This document shows positions 18,833 through 29,126 of a DNA stretch of 61,627 nucleotides, one piece after another (the stretch's first letter is position 1; every line of letters starts with the position of its first letter). Made by a program: the position numbers and the translations under genes. The stretch is from Pontiellaceae bacterium (GTDB taxonomy: Bacteria; Verrucomicrobiota; Kiritimatiellia; Kiritimatiellales; Pontiellaceae): contig JAFGVP010000137.1 in assembly GCA_016937945.1 (NCBI GenBank), positions 1-61,627 on the forward strand, written 5' to 3'. The notes below the pieces were generated by a model. That model was not told the origin of the DNA. It searched no databases and saw only the letters and a program-made list of their open reading frames with translations.

Positions 18833-21800
18833 ATGACATTCAAGCAACGTGCGGCCGACGTCTGTCGTTTCATGCAGCCGGCCGCATTCGGAAAGACACA
18901 GATTTTATGGACGCTGACCGGCGTACTTTTGGCCGGTTGCGGGTCCGTCCACGCCTTAAGCAGCCATGAGGCCGACACGATGGCCGGCGCCTTCAGTTCG
19001 GAATTTTATGTCCAGAACGGATCACAGGGGTATTTCAAGGATACACAGACCGGTGGAATTACCTATTTCTGGGGGCAGGCGGAAATGATCGAAACCGTCA
19101 TCGATGCCTATGAATGGAGCGGCGATGAGCGCCATCTTGACATGTGCGTCAACCTGCTCAACGGCTTTCTCCAACGGGAAGGAACCTCCTGGAGCTGGAA
19201 TATATATAACGACGATATCATGTGGGCTGTACTTGCATTTGCCCGGGTTGCAATGCACACCGGCGACACCTATTTCGCCTCCATTGCAAAATCCAACTTC
19301 GACATGTGCTATGCCCGAGCCTGGGACACCGTGCTTGGCGGCGGTATTTACTGGACCACCGACAAGGGATCCAAGAACGCCTGCTCAAATGGAAACACCG
19401 CTATTGCCGCCTACCTCCTCTACCAGATCTACGGAGACAGCGCCTATCTCGACAAAGCCAACGCCGTTTACGACTGGGAACGGGCCACCTTGTTCAATCC
19501 GGCCACCGGCGCGGTTTATGACTCAATCGGCACAGGCGGCAACATCAACACCTGGGCAAGCACCTACAATCAGGGCACATTCATCGGAGCCGCCCACTTT
19601 CTCGGCCATACTGAGGATGCAAAAATGGCAGCCAACTTCACCTTGGTGCAAATGTCCTCCAGCGGAATACTTCCCCAGTACGGCATCGCCGGTAACAATT
19701 CGGGCTTCAACGCCATCTTCCTGCGATGGATGAACCGGTTCATCAAAGACCGAGACCTGCAGGATCAGTATGGTCCTTGGCTGCAGAAGAATGCCGCCGC
19801 CGCCTGGAATATCCGCCGTTCGGACAATCTCTCCTGGTGCCAGTGGCGGGAACAGAGCCCTTCTGACATCAATTTTTATGCATGGGACTGTATCTCCTCC
19901 TACTCGAGCCTGTATGCGGCTGATTTTACCCAGTCTCAATCGGACTATCCGGTCCCCCGCTATCCTGCCGGCTACTGGCCGCTGGATGAAAGCAGCGGAA
20001 CCGTGGCCGATGACGCCGCAGAAAACAGCGATGGAATCGTAACCGACGGAACATGGAGCAACGGCCGCGTGAACGGATGCCTGACATTCAACGGCACAAG
20101 CACAAAAGTGGAGACCGAAAATCCGCTTTGCAACGACTTCAGCATCGCGTTCTGGGTCAAGACCACGCAGTCTATAACAGGTTCACAATGGTATCAGGGC
20201 GCCGGACTTGTTGATGCCGACGTCGCCTACACCAAGGATGATTTCGGAACAGCACTGCTCAACGGACGCTTTGCATTCGGCATCGGCAACCCGGACATGA
20301 CCATTCAGTCCACAAGCACGATCAACAACGGAAACTGGCATCAATGCGTCGCCACGCGGGAACAGGCAACCGGAACGATCCGGGTTTATGTAGACGGCAA
20401 TCTGGAAGCCTCCGGAAGCGGCAACAAAAACTCCCTGTCGGCATCGACCTCGCTTCTTTTCGGCGTGACAGGCTCCCGCTTTTTGAACGGCAGCATGGAT
20501 GAAATTCAGATATTTACCCGTACCCTTTCCGATAACGAAGTCGCAGCACTCTACTACAGCAGAACCCATGCCCCCATGTCTGCCCCGGCCGACCTGAAGG
20601 CAATCCCCGGAAACGGACAGGTGAATCTGGAATGGAAGGATGCCGGCGGCGCCACAGCGTATAACATCAAGCGTTCGCTCGTGGTTGGCGGACCCTACAC
20701 CACGGTGGCCACGGTCGATTCAACCTCCTATACAGATACCGACCTTGCGAATAACCGGACCTACTATTATGTGGTATCCGGCGCAAACGACATTGCGGAA
20801 AGTGAAGTATCGGCGGAAGTCAGCGTAAATCCGACGGCGCTGGTAACCTGGCTGAAGGCCGATTCCCTCACGAACCTCAGCAACGGTGCAGATGTTTCGG
20901 TTTGGAGCGATGCCAGCGGAAACGGGAACAATGCCACCCAGCCCATTGATGCGAACAAGCCCTCGCTGATCGATAATGCCATAAACGGGAAACCGGCGGT
21001 TCGGTTTAATGCAGCCGACAAAAGCTATCTGACGATCAGCCGGCCGGTTCAGGACGACTTCACCATGGTTGTTGTCTACCAAAGCAGCCAGGGCATTGGA
21101 ACCGGCACCGGATTCTACACAGGCGCCGGACTGATCAGCGGGGAATATGCGGGAACGGTAAACGATTTTGGAGTGAGCCTGAATGCGAACGGCAGTGTGC
21201 TCGCCGGCGTGGGGAATCCGGACCTGTCCATTCATTCGGCAAACGGATTCAACGATGGCCAGCCCCACGTGGTTACGTTCATACGGACAAAGAGTTCAGG
21301 AACCATCCGGCTCTTCGTGGATGGAGCACAGGTCTATTCAACATCCGGCGGCACGCAATCGCTCACAGCGCCCAATGTCCTGATGCTCGGATCGCATCCG
21401 GTCCTGAACAATTACCTGACCGGCGACATTGCCGAAGTACGGATTTTCAGTCGGGTACTTTCCTCCACGGAGATGATCTATCAGGAACGCGCCCTGAGAT
21501 ACAGCTATGGAATAACCGGCGGAAGCGTGCCCGGAATATCGAACGAATTGACCGGCACGGCTGACGATGGAAAAGTCCTGCTGAACTGGACCATGGCCCC
21601 CGGGGCATCAAGTTACAACATCTGGCGATCCTCCGATGGAGGTGCAACGTATGTGCTCATCGCAACAGAACTGACCAATACCAGCTATGTCGATGCGACT
21701 GCCGCCGGAAATCAGGATAATCTTTATCGACTGGAGGGAGTGAACGAATGCGGCGCCGGTTCGCAGACCCTTCCAACCTCGGTTTATGTTATCCATCCCA

Positions 21801-22006
21801 GACTGGCTTTGTCGACGGATTCCGGCGCCATGGAGATGCGCTGGGAAAGCTGGGCGGATGACTGGCAGCTTTACGGCGCCACCAATCTGGCTACGCCGAT
21901 TATCTGGCAGCCGCTCTCCGACGAGCCGGTCGCTGACGAAGGTGAATTCAGCGTGAGCGTTCCGATGGAGTCGCCCTATCACTTTTTCCGCCTGAGTCGT
22001 CCCTAA
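18833..22006 (+). CDS. GH76 endo-alpha-1,6-mannanase, LamG/FN3 lipoprotein
   Basis: A 1057-residue modular enzyme. The N-terminus has a lipobox-like L-L-A-G-C after a hydrophobic stretch, so it is probably a surface lipoprotein. The GH76 (alpha/alpha)6 domain spans about 45-375; the family's paired catalytic aspartates are visible at 127-128 in Y-N-D-D-I-M-W. Then LamG (about 380-585), fibronectin III (590-665), a second LamG (670-885), a second FN3-like domain (895-980), and a C-terminal module ending H-F-F-R-L. GH76 enzymes cleave the alpha-1,6-mannose backbone of yeast-type and some marine mannans; the LamG units may bind glycan. GGAG sits 6 bases before the ATG. First gene of a four-gene operon; the next gene starts 17 bases downstream. 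The two LamG units are alike and suggest internal duplication. Confidence 0.9.
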   Translation: MTFKQRAADVCRFMQPAAFGKTQILWTLTGVLLAGCGSVHALSSHEADTMAGAFSSEFYVQNGSQGYFKDTQTGGITYFWGQAEMIETVIDAYEWSGDERHLDMCVNLLNGFLQREGTSWSWNIYNDDIMWAVLAFARVAMHTGDTYFASIAKSNFDMCYARAWDTVLGGGIYWTTDKGSKNACSNGNTAIAAYLLYQIYGDSAYLDKANAVYDWERATLFNPATGAVYDSIGTGGNINTWASTYNQGTFIGAAHFLGHTEDAKMAANFTLVQMSSSGILPQYGIAGNNSGFNAIFLRWMNRFIKDRDLQDQYGPWLQKNAAAAWNIRRSDNLSWCQWREQSPSDINFYAWDCISSYSSLYAADFTQSQSDYPVPRYPAGYWPLDESSGTVADDAAENSDGIVTDGTWSNGRVNGCLTFNGTSTKVETENPLCNDFSIAFWVKTTQSITGSQWYQGAGLVDADVAYTKDDFGTALLNGRFAFGIGNPDMTIQSTSTINNGNWHQCVATREQATGTIRVYVDGNLEASGSGNKNSLSASTSLLFGVTGSRFLNGSMDEIQIFTRTLSDNEVAALYYSRTHAPMSAPADLKAIPGNGQVNLEWKDAGGATAYNIKRSLVVGGPYTTVATVDSTSYTDTDLANNRTYYYVVSGANDIAESEVSAEVSVNPTALVTWLKADSLTNLSNGADVSVWSDASGNGNNATQPIDANKPSLIDNAINGKPAVRFNAADKSYLTISRPVQDDFTMVVVYQSSQGIGTGTGFYTGAGLISGEYAGTVNDFGVSLNANGSVLAGVGNPDLSIHSANGFNDGQPHVVTFIRTKSSGTIRLFVDGAQVYSTSGGTQSLTAPNVLMLGSHPVLNNYLTGDIAEVRIFSRVLSSTEMIYQERALRYSYGITGGSVPGISNELTGTADDGKVLLNWTMAPGASSYNIWRSSDGGATYVLIATELTNTSYVDATAAGNQDNLYRLEGVNECGAGSQTLPTSVYVIHPRLALSTDSGAMEMRWESWADDWQLYGATNLATPIIWQPLSDEPVADEGEFSVSVPMESPYHFFRLSRP

Positions 22007-22023
22007 CCGAAAGAACAGTCAAT

Positions 22024-23454
22024 ATGAGATATCGATTAGCAGCCTGTCTTTGCACCCTGTTTATGATTCAATCCGTTGCCCGGGCGGATAATGCAGGATG
22101 GAAACTGCAGAACGGAGTGGCCACGGCTGACGGGTCCGGCGCGCCGCTGTTGTTTGATCGATCAAAGGTGCCAAACAACTTTGAGATCAGCTGCGAAATC
22201 CTGCCCGGCGGTGAAGAGCTGGAAGCCGGCATTGTTTTCCGCAGCACATCGGAAGATAAAGGCTATTTTGCCGTCCTGCAGCCCTACAGACATCAGGTGG
22301 TTCTAAAGACCTTGGGAACCGGACGGGAAATTGCAACGGCACCTTTAATCACCAATCCGGATAACCGCTACGAAGTGCATCTCCGGGTGTATCGCGATCA
22401 TCTCCGCGTTGATGTCAATCAACTGCCGCTCATTGACACCGTGGACGACGAGTTCAGCACGGGATCGGCCGGCGTTTATGCTCGGTCTGGCAACGCGGGT
22501 TTCGAGCAGCTGAAGGCTTCCAGCTACCGGGAAAACCTGCCTTCAAAAACCTTTACCAATTCGCTCATGGGACGGTGCGCGGATCCCTGCGTACTGCGAT
22601 ACGGCGGCAGGTATTATGTCTACTGCACCTATCCGTCGAACCGCAAAACCGGAGAATCGGGAATCGGGCTTTATTCCTCTACGGATCTGGTTCACTGGAA
22701 AGATCACGGCTTTGCACTGAAGCGTGAAGACAGCTGGGGAAATGCAAACTTCTGGGCTCCGGCCGCATTGGAAAAAGACGGCGTTTTTTACCTCTATTAT
22801 TCTGCGGAAACACAGGTCTGCGTGGCGACCGCCGATTCTCCGGAAGGACCGTTTAAACAGGAGATTCAGAAACCGTTGCTGAAAGATCAGATTCGAATCG
22901 ACCCATACATTCTCAAGGATGATGACGGGCAGTATTACATTTATTATGTTCATTTCGGGAATGGGAACGAAATCTGGGGAGCCCGACTGAACGATGATAT
23001 GATGAGCGTCGACGAATCGTCGATTCAACCCATGATCAAGCCGGACCAGCCCTGGGAACGCAATAAGGCCCCGGTGACCGAAGGGCCGGAAATCATCAAG
23101 CATAACGGGTTGTATTACATGACCTATTCCGGAAGCCATTTTGAGAGCCCGGACTATTCCGTCGGATATGCGGTTTCAGACTCCCCGCTCGGTCCGTGGA
23201 AAAAATATGAAAACAATCCCATTCTACGCAAGACCGCCGCGGTGCACGGGCCGGGACACCATTGCCTGACCGAATCGCCGGACGGCAAGGAACGTTTTAT
23301 TATCTACCACTGCCACAAGGAACCGGGAACCGTTTCCCCTCGCAAGATGGCGATTGACCGCTACCTGTTTGTTCCTCAGGAAAACGGACCGGATGTGATG
23401 ATCGTCCACGGACCGACCTCCTCCCCCCAGCCCATGCCGTCCGGCGCACGCTGA
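22024..23454 (+). CDS. GH43-type beta-propeller glycosidase
   Basis: A 476-residue secreted protein: signal peptide (1-21), a beta-sandwich domain (about 25-168) resembling small concanavalin-like or DUF1080 folds, then a five-bladed propeller (about 180-455). The three acidic GH43 residues are placed as expected: base Asp187 in C-A-D-P, pKa modulator Asp293 in R-I-D-P-Y, and acid Glu353 in T-E-G-P. GH43 members are mostly alpha-L-arabinofuranosidases, beta-xylosidases or exo-galactosidases; the specificity cannot be told. Second gene of the GH76 operon. In this context it probably removes pentose or other side chains from the mannan. Confidence 0.85.
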   Translation: MRYRLAACLCTLFMIQSVARADNAGWKLQNGVATADGSGAPLLFDRSKVPNNFEISCEILPGGEELEAGIVFRSTSEDKGYFAVLQPYRHQVVLKTLGTGREIATAPLITNPDNRYEVHLRVYRDHLRVDVNQLPLIDTVDDEFSTGSAGVYARSGNAGFEQLKASSYRENLPSKTFTNSLMGRCADPCVLRYGGRYYVYCTYPSNRKTGESGIGLYSSTDLVHWKDHGFALKREDSWGNANFWAPAALEKDGVFYLYYSAETQVCVATADSPEGPFKQEIQKPLLKDQIRIDPYILKDDDGQYYIYYVHFGNGNEIWGARLNDDMMSVDESSIQPMIKPDQPWERNKAPVTEGPEIIKHNGLYYMTYSGSHFESPDYSVGYAVSDSPLGPWKKYENNPILRKTAAVHGPGHHCLTESPDGKERFIIYHCHKEPGTVSPRKMAIDRYLFVPQENGPDVMIVHGPTSSPQPMPSGAR

Positions 23455-23483
23455 TTAAAAAACCAGCATTGATCAAGGATTCC

Positions 23484-24794
23484 ATGAAATCATTCACAAA
23501 TCACCCCTTCGCCCTCTGCTTCATTCTGCTTCTTTCCGGATTACCCAGGATCGGAGCGGCCCGGGAAAACCCGCCGAAAACATGGAAGGAGCACTGGTTT
23601 GAGCATAATCTCGAGGTGCGGCGCGTCTATTGTGACAATGATGTGGCCGTCTATTTTGACGATGACGTAGACCGGAAGCACACCTGGCTCTATAAGTTTG
23701 TCGGCGACATCTGGCGCTATACGAAAGAAACCTACGGCGATTTCGGAGATGGCAGACTCTACGCGATCTTTCATGCCGACAAATACGGCGGCGGTCACCC
23801 GTCGACCTGGTGGGACAAACACCATGATTACCGGAATGTGATTGATATCGGTAAAGCCGGCGACTGGGTTGAGCAGCCGGGCTGGACCTACGGCGTGATC
23901 ACCCATGAAATCTCACACATTGTTGAACTGAGCTCAAAGGGTCTTCATGGTTCGCCGGCATTCGGAATCTGGGGCGACAGCAAATGGGCGGAAATCTTCA
24001 ACTATGATGTCTTCCTGAATCTGGGTTACACCGAAGTTGCAGAGAAGATGCATGATGAGCTGATGAAGGGCACCGACAATTTTCCCGTTGAAGGCACCCA
24101 CTGGTTCCGGGACTGGTTTTTCCCGATTTACGACACCTACGGCGGCAACAAGGTGCTGAACCGTTATTTCACTGTTCTCTCCGAAAATTTCAGGCAGTCC
24201 GGCGATTCCTATAAAGGCGGCATGAACATGGGAGAATTTGTTTATTTCTGGAGTGCGGCTGCAGGCGAAAACCTTCAGCCGCAGGCCGAAAAGGCATTTG
24301 GATGGACCGAGGAATGGCAGACCCAGCTGGATCAGGCACAAATTGATTACCCGAACGCAGCCACTGTGCAAAGAAGCGATATCACGGAATACAAGGACCT
24401 CAGGCTGGCGGCTGAATTCGATGACTCCCCGGCAGACCAGGGCCCGCAAAACCTGACCGATAACAATCTGGAAACCAAATTCCTGACCTTCAACAATCAT
24501 TGCGAAATTCGTTTTGCGATCAAAAACTCCTGCCGCGTGACCGGCTACAGTATTGCGTCCGCGAATGATTTCGAAGAGCGGGATCCGTTGAGCTGGACGT
24601 TTAAGGCATCCCGCGACAACAAGCACTGGGTGGTGCTGGATGAACGCTCGAATGAGGATTTTGACGCCCGTTTCAAGACCCGTCTATTTACGTTTGAAAA
24701 TCCCAGCCGCTACCGATTCTTTTCATTCGAATTCACCAACAACCATGGAAATATTTTACAGATCAGCGAAATCGAAATTCTGGAAAACCGTTGA
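23484..24794 (+). CDS. Secreted HEXXH metallopeptidase with F5/8C domain
   Basis: About 436 residues. A signal peptide (1-26) is followed by a domain with H-E-I-S-H at residues 141-145 and a downstream acidic residue in W-A-E (about 170), giving a gluzincin-like zinc site. The surrounding W-T-Y-G-V-I-T-H-E and Y-D-V-F-L-N-L-G segments resemble basic-secretory-protein-type peptidases; assignment to a named MEROPS family is uncertain. The C-terminal ~130 residues form a discoidin/F5-8C (CBM32-like) beta-sandwich. The ATG at 23484 has AAGGA just upstream; an in-frame TTG at 23469 is less likely. It lies within the GH76-GH43-GH31 operon, which suggests it cleaves the protein part of a mannoprotein. 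That role is inference. Confidence 0.7.
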   Translation: MKSFTNHPFALCFILLLSGLPRIGAARENPPKTWKEHWFEHNLEVRRVYCDNDVAVYFDDDVDRKHTWLYKFVGDIWRYTKETYGDFGDGRLYAIFHADKYGGGHPSTWWDKHHDYRNVIDIGKAGDWVEQPGWTYGVITHEISHIVELSSKGLHGSPAFGIWGDSKWAEIFNYDVFLNLGYTEVAEKMHDELMKGTDNFPVEGTHWFRDWFFPIYDTYGGNKVLNRYFTVLSENFRQSGDSYKGGMNMGEFVYFWSAAAGENLQPQAEKAFGWTEEWQTQLDQAQIDYPNAATVQRSDITEYKDLRLAAEFDDSPADQGPQNLTDNNLETKFLTFNNHCEIRFAIKNSCRVTGYSIASANDFEERDPLSWTFKASRDNKHWVVLDERSNEDFDARFKTRLFTFENPSRYRFFSFEFTNNHGNILQISEIEILENR

Positions 24795-24819
24795 CTCTGA
24801 GTAAAAGAGGAGAAACCAG

Positions 24820-27690
24820 ATGTTAAAGCGAGTTGTTTTTCTGTTGCCCGTTTTTTCCGTTGCGGGAAGCGCTTTCGGAACCGTGCTTTTCAGCGAACAC
24901 TTTTCAGATAGCGCCATTTCAGCGCCTCCGGCGCTGATCTATGGCGATGAAAGTCTGGACTACAAATACCATGCGGAATCCGGCGGCCGGATCGTATTGA
25001 ATGACAACAACAAAGGCCTGTGCTTCAAACTCCCCGATCTGGATCTGAACAACCATTCCACGCTCTATCTCAGCGTCTTAATGCGAAGTCTGGATGCTCC
25101 GTCTAAGGAAAAATTTGCGGGGCTGTTTCTTTACAACAAAGATGAGGAGCTGCTTGGCGTCGGCAATGCCAGCGATTCTGAATTCTATACCTTCTGGGGC
25201 ACGGATGGACGCGGCATCGTGATCGGCGATGTCCGGCGCCCGATCGATCAGGAGATCCACAAAATCGTTATCAGAATCGAGATGAATCCGGACGGCCCGG
25301 AAAAGATATCGGTCGGACTCGATCCCTTCTGCCGGCGCAGCGAGGCACGCCAGCCGGATCATATGTGGACCACCTATTCCTCCGAACTTATGTTTGACGA
25401 AATCAGGATTCGTTGCGGAAACAACAACTGCAACTGGGAATTTGATGAACTCATTCTGGCGGATTCCTGGGAGGACATTGCGAAATCGGATGCAAATCCC
25501 GGAGAATATATTACGGGAATGACGCAGAACGCCGAGGTCTCCGAAAACGGTTGCCTGATTGAAGACCGCATTGCCCGCTTCCTGCCGAACGGAGTCAGGG
25601 ATGCTGACCTCGCACCCTCGGTGGCACTGATTAGGGCCTACAGACAAAACGGCCGATCCCTGCCGAGGGGATTCGGAACCGTCGACGGGAAACCGATGGT
25701 TACCCGGGCGACGGAATATACCCTTCATGGAACCGGCGAAGAGATCCGCTCTCTGCCGGACAACTGGGAGCTGACACCGAAATACGGCGTGGCCGACGGC
25801 AAACGATTCGCTTACTTTGACCTGCCGCCCGAATATGACCTGTATGGAACCGGCGAAGTGACCGGCTCCCTGCTCCGCAACGGTTACAAGATCCTGTTGC
25901 AGAACAAGGATAATGCCTATTGGGCCGACCATCACCTGTACCAGTCGCATCCGTGGGTTATGGGCATCCGCCCGGACGGTACGGCGTTCGGGATACTTTT
26001 TGATTCCACCTGGATTGCCGAGCTGGATCTGCGCAACGGTGTCGTGTTCAGCGTGGACGAAGATGCCTCCGATTTCGCGGTGATCGTCATCGAGGCGAGC
26101 AATCCGCAGCGTATTGCCTACGAACTCAGCAAGCTCACCGGCTTCATGCCGATGCCGCCGCGCTGGGCGCTGGGCTACCAACAGTGTCGACACTCCTACA
26201 TTCCGGATACCCGCGCCAAGGAGATTGCGGATAATTTCAGGACACGACAGATTCCCTGCGACGTCATCTGGTTCGACATTTATTACATGGATGGATTCAG
26301 GGTCTTTTCCTTCAGCCCGGAGCAGTATCCCGACCCGTCTGAAATGAATGATTACCTGCATCGGCAGGGATTCAAGAGCGTATGGATGATCGATCCCGGC
26401 GTCAAAAACGAGCAGGGATATTCCGTCTATGACAGCGGTTCAAAAATAGATGCATGGGTCAAAACGGCCGACGGCCAAAACTATACCGGACGGGTCTGGC
26501 CGGGCGACTGTGTCTTTCCCGATTTTACGAGCCCGCAGGTTCGCTCCTGGTGGGCGGGGCTGTATAAGGATTTTATGGCGACCGGCATTGACGGCGTCTG
26601 GAACGATATGAATGAACCGGCCATATTCGGAGCGCCCCACTCCACCATGCCGTGGGACAACCGGCATCAAGGCGGCGGAATCCTGCCTGAAGGCTCACAT
26701 CGGCAGTACCACAATATTTACGGCATGATGATGGTGAAAGGGTCGCGCGAAGGCATCCAGGCCGCCAACCCGGATAAACGGCCGTTTGTCCTCACCCGCT
26801 CCAACTATCTGGGCGGACAGCGTTATGCCGCCACCTGGACCGGCGACAACTATGGAACCTGGGAACACATGAAAATGTCGGTGCCGATGGTGATTACACT
26901 GGGACTTTCCGGCCAGCCGTTCAGCGGACCGGACATCGGCGGCTTTTGTAATGATGCCTCGCCGGAACTGTTTGGTCACTGGATTGCGCTGGGTGCCTTC
27001 TATCCATTCAGCCGTGCGCATGCCAGCGACGGAACCGCCAATCAGGAACCATGGGAATTCGGCCCTGAAATTGAACAGGTTTCCCGTGTTGCGCTGGAAC
27101 GGCGCTACCAGCTGATGCCTTATCTCTATTCCACCTTCCACCTTGCCAGCAGCTTTGGACTGCCGATCATGCGCCCGCTGTTTTATGCCGATCCGTCCGA
27201 TGCCTCGCTCCGCATGGAAGACCAGGCCTTTCTCGTCGGCGATGCGCTGATGGTGATTCCAAAATGGGCGAAGGATGTAAAGCGTCCAAAAGGAATCTGG
27301 ATCCCGTTCTCTCTGGAAAATCAGACAGATCAGTATCAGTGCGACATGCTGCTTCGCGGCGGCTCCATTCTGCCGATCGGTCCGATTGTACAGTCCACGG
27401 TCCAGATCCCGGAAGAACAGCAGATCACCCTGCTGATTGCCCTGAATGAAAAAGGCGAGGCAAGAGGCTCGCTATACGAAGATGCAGGCGACGGATATGC
27501 CGACTACCGGACATTCCTATTTACCGCCGAAACACTGGACGGAAAAGTGATCGTGAAATGCATCCATCAAACCGGCAAGTGGTCAACCGATCACCGCTTT
27601 GTGAACATTAAGCTGCTGACCGGCGACCAAACCTTTTACGGCTTTGGTGATATCTGCAGTGAACAGGGCGTGGCGATTCACCTGAAGTAA
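24820..27690 (+). CDS. GH31 alpha-glucosidase family enzyme
   Basis: A 956-residue secreted enzyme. Signal peptide (1-20), an extra N-terminal beta-sandwich (about 20-215), the GH31 N-terminal sandwich (240-430), the TIM barrel (440-780) and C-terminal sandwiches. The nucleophile Asp596 is in W-N-D-M-N-E and the acid/base Asp676 in T-W-T-G-D-N. The family includes alpha-glucosidases, alpha-xylosidases and sulfoquinovosidases; the W-N-D-M-N-E form favours alpha-glucosidase-type specificity. AGAGGAG precedes the ATG. Last gene of the GH76 operon; a long hairpin follows the stop. It may remove alpha-glucose caps or branches. Confidence 0.9.
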   Translation: MLKRVVFLLPVFSVAGSAFGTVLFSEHFSDSAISAPPALIYGDESLDYKYHAESGGRIVLNDNNKGLCFKLPDLDLNNHSTLYLSVLMRSLDAPSKEKFAGLFLYNKDEELLGVGNASDSEFYTFWGTDGRGIVIGDVRRPIDQEIHKIVIRIEMNPDGPEKISVGLDPFCRRSEARQPDHMWTTYSSELMFDEIRIRCGNNNCNWEFDELILADSWEDIAKSDANPGEYITGMTQNAEVSENGCLIEDRIARFLPNGVRDADLAPSVALIRAYRQNGRSLPRGFGTVDGKPMVTRATEYTLHGTGEEIRSLPDNWELTPKYGVADGKRFAYFDLPPEYDLYGTGEVTGSLLRNGYKILLQNKDNAYWADHHLYQSHPWVMGIRPDGTAFGILFDSTWIAELDLRNGVVFSVDEDASDFAVIVIEASNPQRIAYELSKLTGFMPMPPRWALGYQQCRHSYIPDTRAKEIADNFRTRQIPCDVIWFDIYYMDGFRVFSFSPEQYPDPSEMNDYLHRQGFKSVWMIDPGVKNEQGYSVYDSGSKIDAWVKTADGQNYTGRVWPGDCVFPDFTSPQVRSWWAGLYKDFMATGIDGVWNDMNEPAIFGAPHSTMPWDNRHQGGGILPEGSHRQYHNIYGMMMVKGSREGIQAANPDKRPFVLTRSNYLGGQRYAATWTGDNYGTWEHMKMSVPMVITLGLSGQPFSGPDIGGFCNDASPELFGHWIALGAFYPFSRAHASDGTANQEPWEFGPEIEQVSRVALERRYQLMPYLYSTFHLASSFGLPIMRPLFYADPSDASLRMEDQAFLVGDALMVIPKWAKDVKRPKGIWIPFSLENQTDQYQCDMLLRGGSILPIGPIVQSTVQIPEEQQITLLIALNEKGEARGSLYEDAGDGYADYRTFLFTAETLDGKVIVKCIHQTGKWSTDHRFVNIKLLTGDQTFYGFGDICSEQGVAIHLK

Positions 27691-27710
27691 GCTTACTCTG
27701 GTTATTTCTC

Positions 27711-27783
27711 TCTCCGTTACACTCCGAGACTACTACATAGGATTCAGGCAATCTTTGTAGTAACAATCGGAGTCTAACGGAGA
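27711..27783. repeat. Long imperfect hairpin after GH31 operon
   Basis: Arms at 27712-27737 and 27756-27782 pair almost fully (outer CTCCGTTA, then ACTCCGA, then TACTACA), with an 18-base loop. It starts 21 bases after the GH31 stop. The stem is far longer than a normal terminator and has no T-run. It could stabilise the 3' end of the operon transcript, act as a two-way terminator, or be a small palindromic mobile repeat. Confidence 0.65.
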
Positions 27784-27861
27784 TGGTGAACGCACGTAAG
27801 TCAATGCCATCAGTGCCATGATGCATAGCGAGGCAGCGGAAACAACCCCCGGCGCACGCCC

Positions 27862-29000
27862 CTACTCCTTATCTTCTACTCCCGGTCGATAGCTCTTCGG
27901 CCAGCGGGCCTTCCAGAAGCCCATGCCGTACGAGCCGACAATAATTTCTTCCGGATCAAACGGATTAAAGCCACAGGTATTCACGCGCAGCATGCCGAGT
28001 CCGGCGTTTTCCGGGTGCCAGCTTTTTCCGTCGTCGGCACTGATCCAGATACCGTTACCGTCCGCCTCTTCGTAAAAAGGATCCATGGTGGTGACGACCA
28101 TCAAGCGAGCTGGATCCGACGGATCGGCCCGGCACTCCATGGCTTCCGCATCGTCGAACAGGTGCTCCCACTGTTTCGTTTCCGGCGAGTAACGCCAGAC
28201 CCCGCCGCGGCCTTCGCGCCATTGGCAGACCAGCACGCGCCCGGAGGCATCACAGTTGATGCGGCTGCGATGGCTGATCTGCGGCAGGCCGATATCGGTG
28301 AATGCGTTATCTTCACAGCAAAGAATCCCTTCACGTGTTTTCAAATAAAAGCGTCCGGCGCAGGTTGGATCGCCCGCCATAAAGTTTGCGTCCTTCCCCT
28401 CCAGCACCTTTCTCCAGTGTTCACCCCGATCCTCGCTGTAAAGCAGATCGCCCCCCAGCGTGGCAATATGCGTCCAGTTTTCCCCGTCATCCAGACTCTC
28501 CCAGATCCAGCCGAAGCTATCCGCCTCGTTCCAATGCCGCGACGATCCACCGAACGCCAGCAGGCGCCCCTTCTGATCGGGATCAAACAGGATTTTTTCG
28601 ACAATGAGCGAATAACCACCGGTCTTTACGCCCGGCATTCCATTACGTCTGGAAACCCAGTGATGCCCACCGTCCATGCTCTTGGAAGGTCCCATGCAGG
28701 TTCCCATCCAGACCACGTCCGGATCTCGGTCGGTTGAAAGGTTACATCGCACATTTCATACGAAGGGAAACCGAAGACCGGCATCCACGAATCCCCGCCA
28801 TCTTCCGATATGGCCGCGCTGAGCATATCCCCGGTGCCGATCAGCGCCTGGGGATTATGCGGATTCACCTGAACCGATACGATAGCGCCGCCACCGCCCG
28901 GCTCACAGAGGGGAGACCAGACGATCGGCGACTCGGCTCGAACGGCACCGGAAGAAAGTACCGAAAACAACATTGTGTAAAAAAAGCCGATCCGTCTCAT
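27862..29000 (-). pseudogene. BNR/VPS10-type propeller gene, frameshifted
   Basis: Two minus-strand frames together encode one secreted beta-propeller. The upstream part (start ATG 29000, GGGAGGAG 2 bases before it) has a signal peptide, then V-Q-V-N-P-H-N-P and I-S-E-D-G-G-D-S-W, typical of Asp-box/BNR repeats, and runs to V-T-F-Q-P-T. The downstream part (to 27862) continues with D-P-D-V-V-W-M-G and further S-x-D-x-G-x-x-W repeats. The switch is near 28720-28730 and needs one missing base (or two extra). A joined product would be about 380 residues. Such propellers occur in GH74-like and sialidase-like proteins, but no catalytic residues are identifiable. It may be a true pseudogene or a sequencing error. 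It is the last gene before the GH127 on the same strand. Confidence 0.75.
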
Positions 29001-29126
29001 AACTCCTCCCCGCCCTGTTGTCTTACGGCCCGGTAATAGAAACCGACTCATTGACTCTTTTCATTCAGCACTAACGAATACCTGCTACAATTCCGCTCGT
29101 TAATGATTCATCGAGCCATCCCGAAT

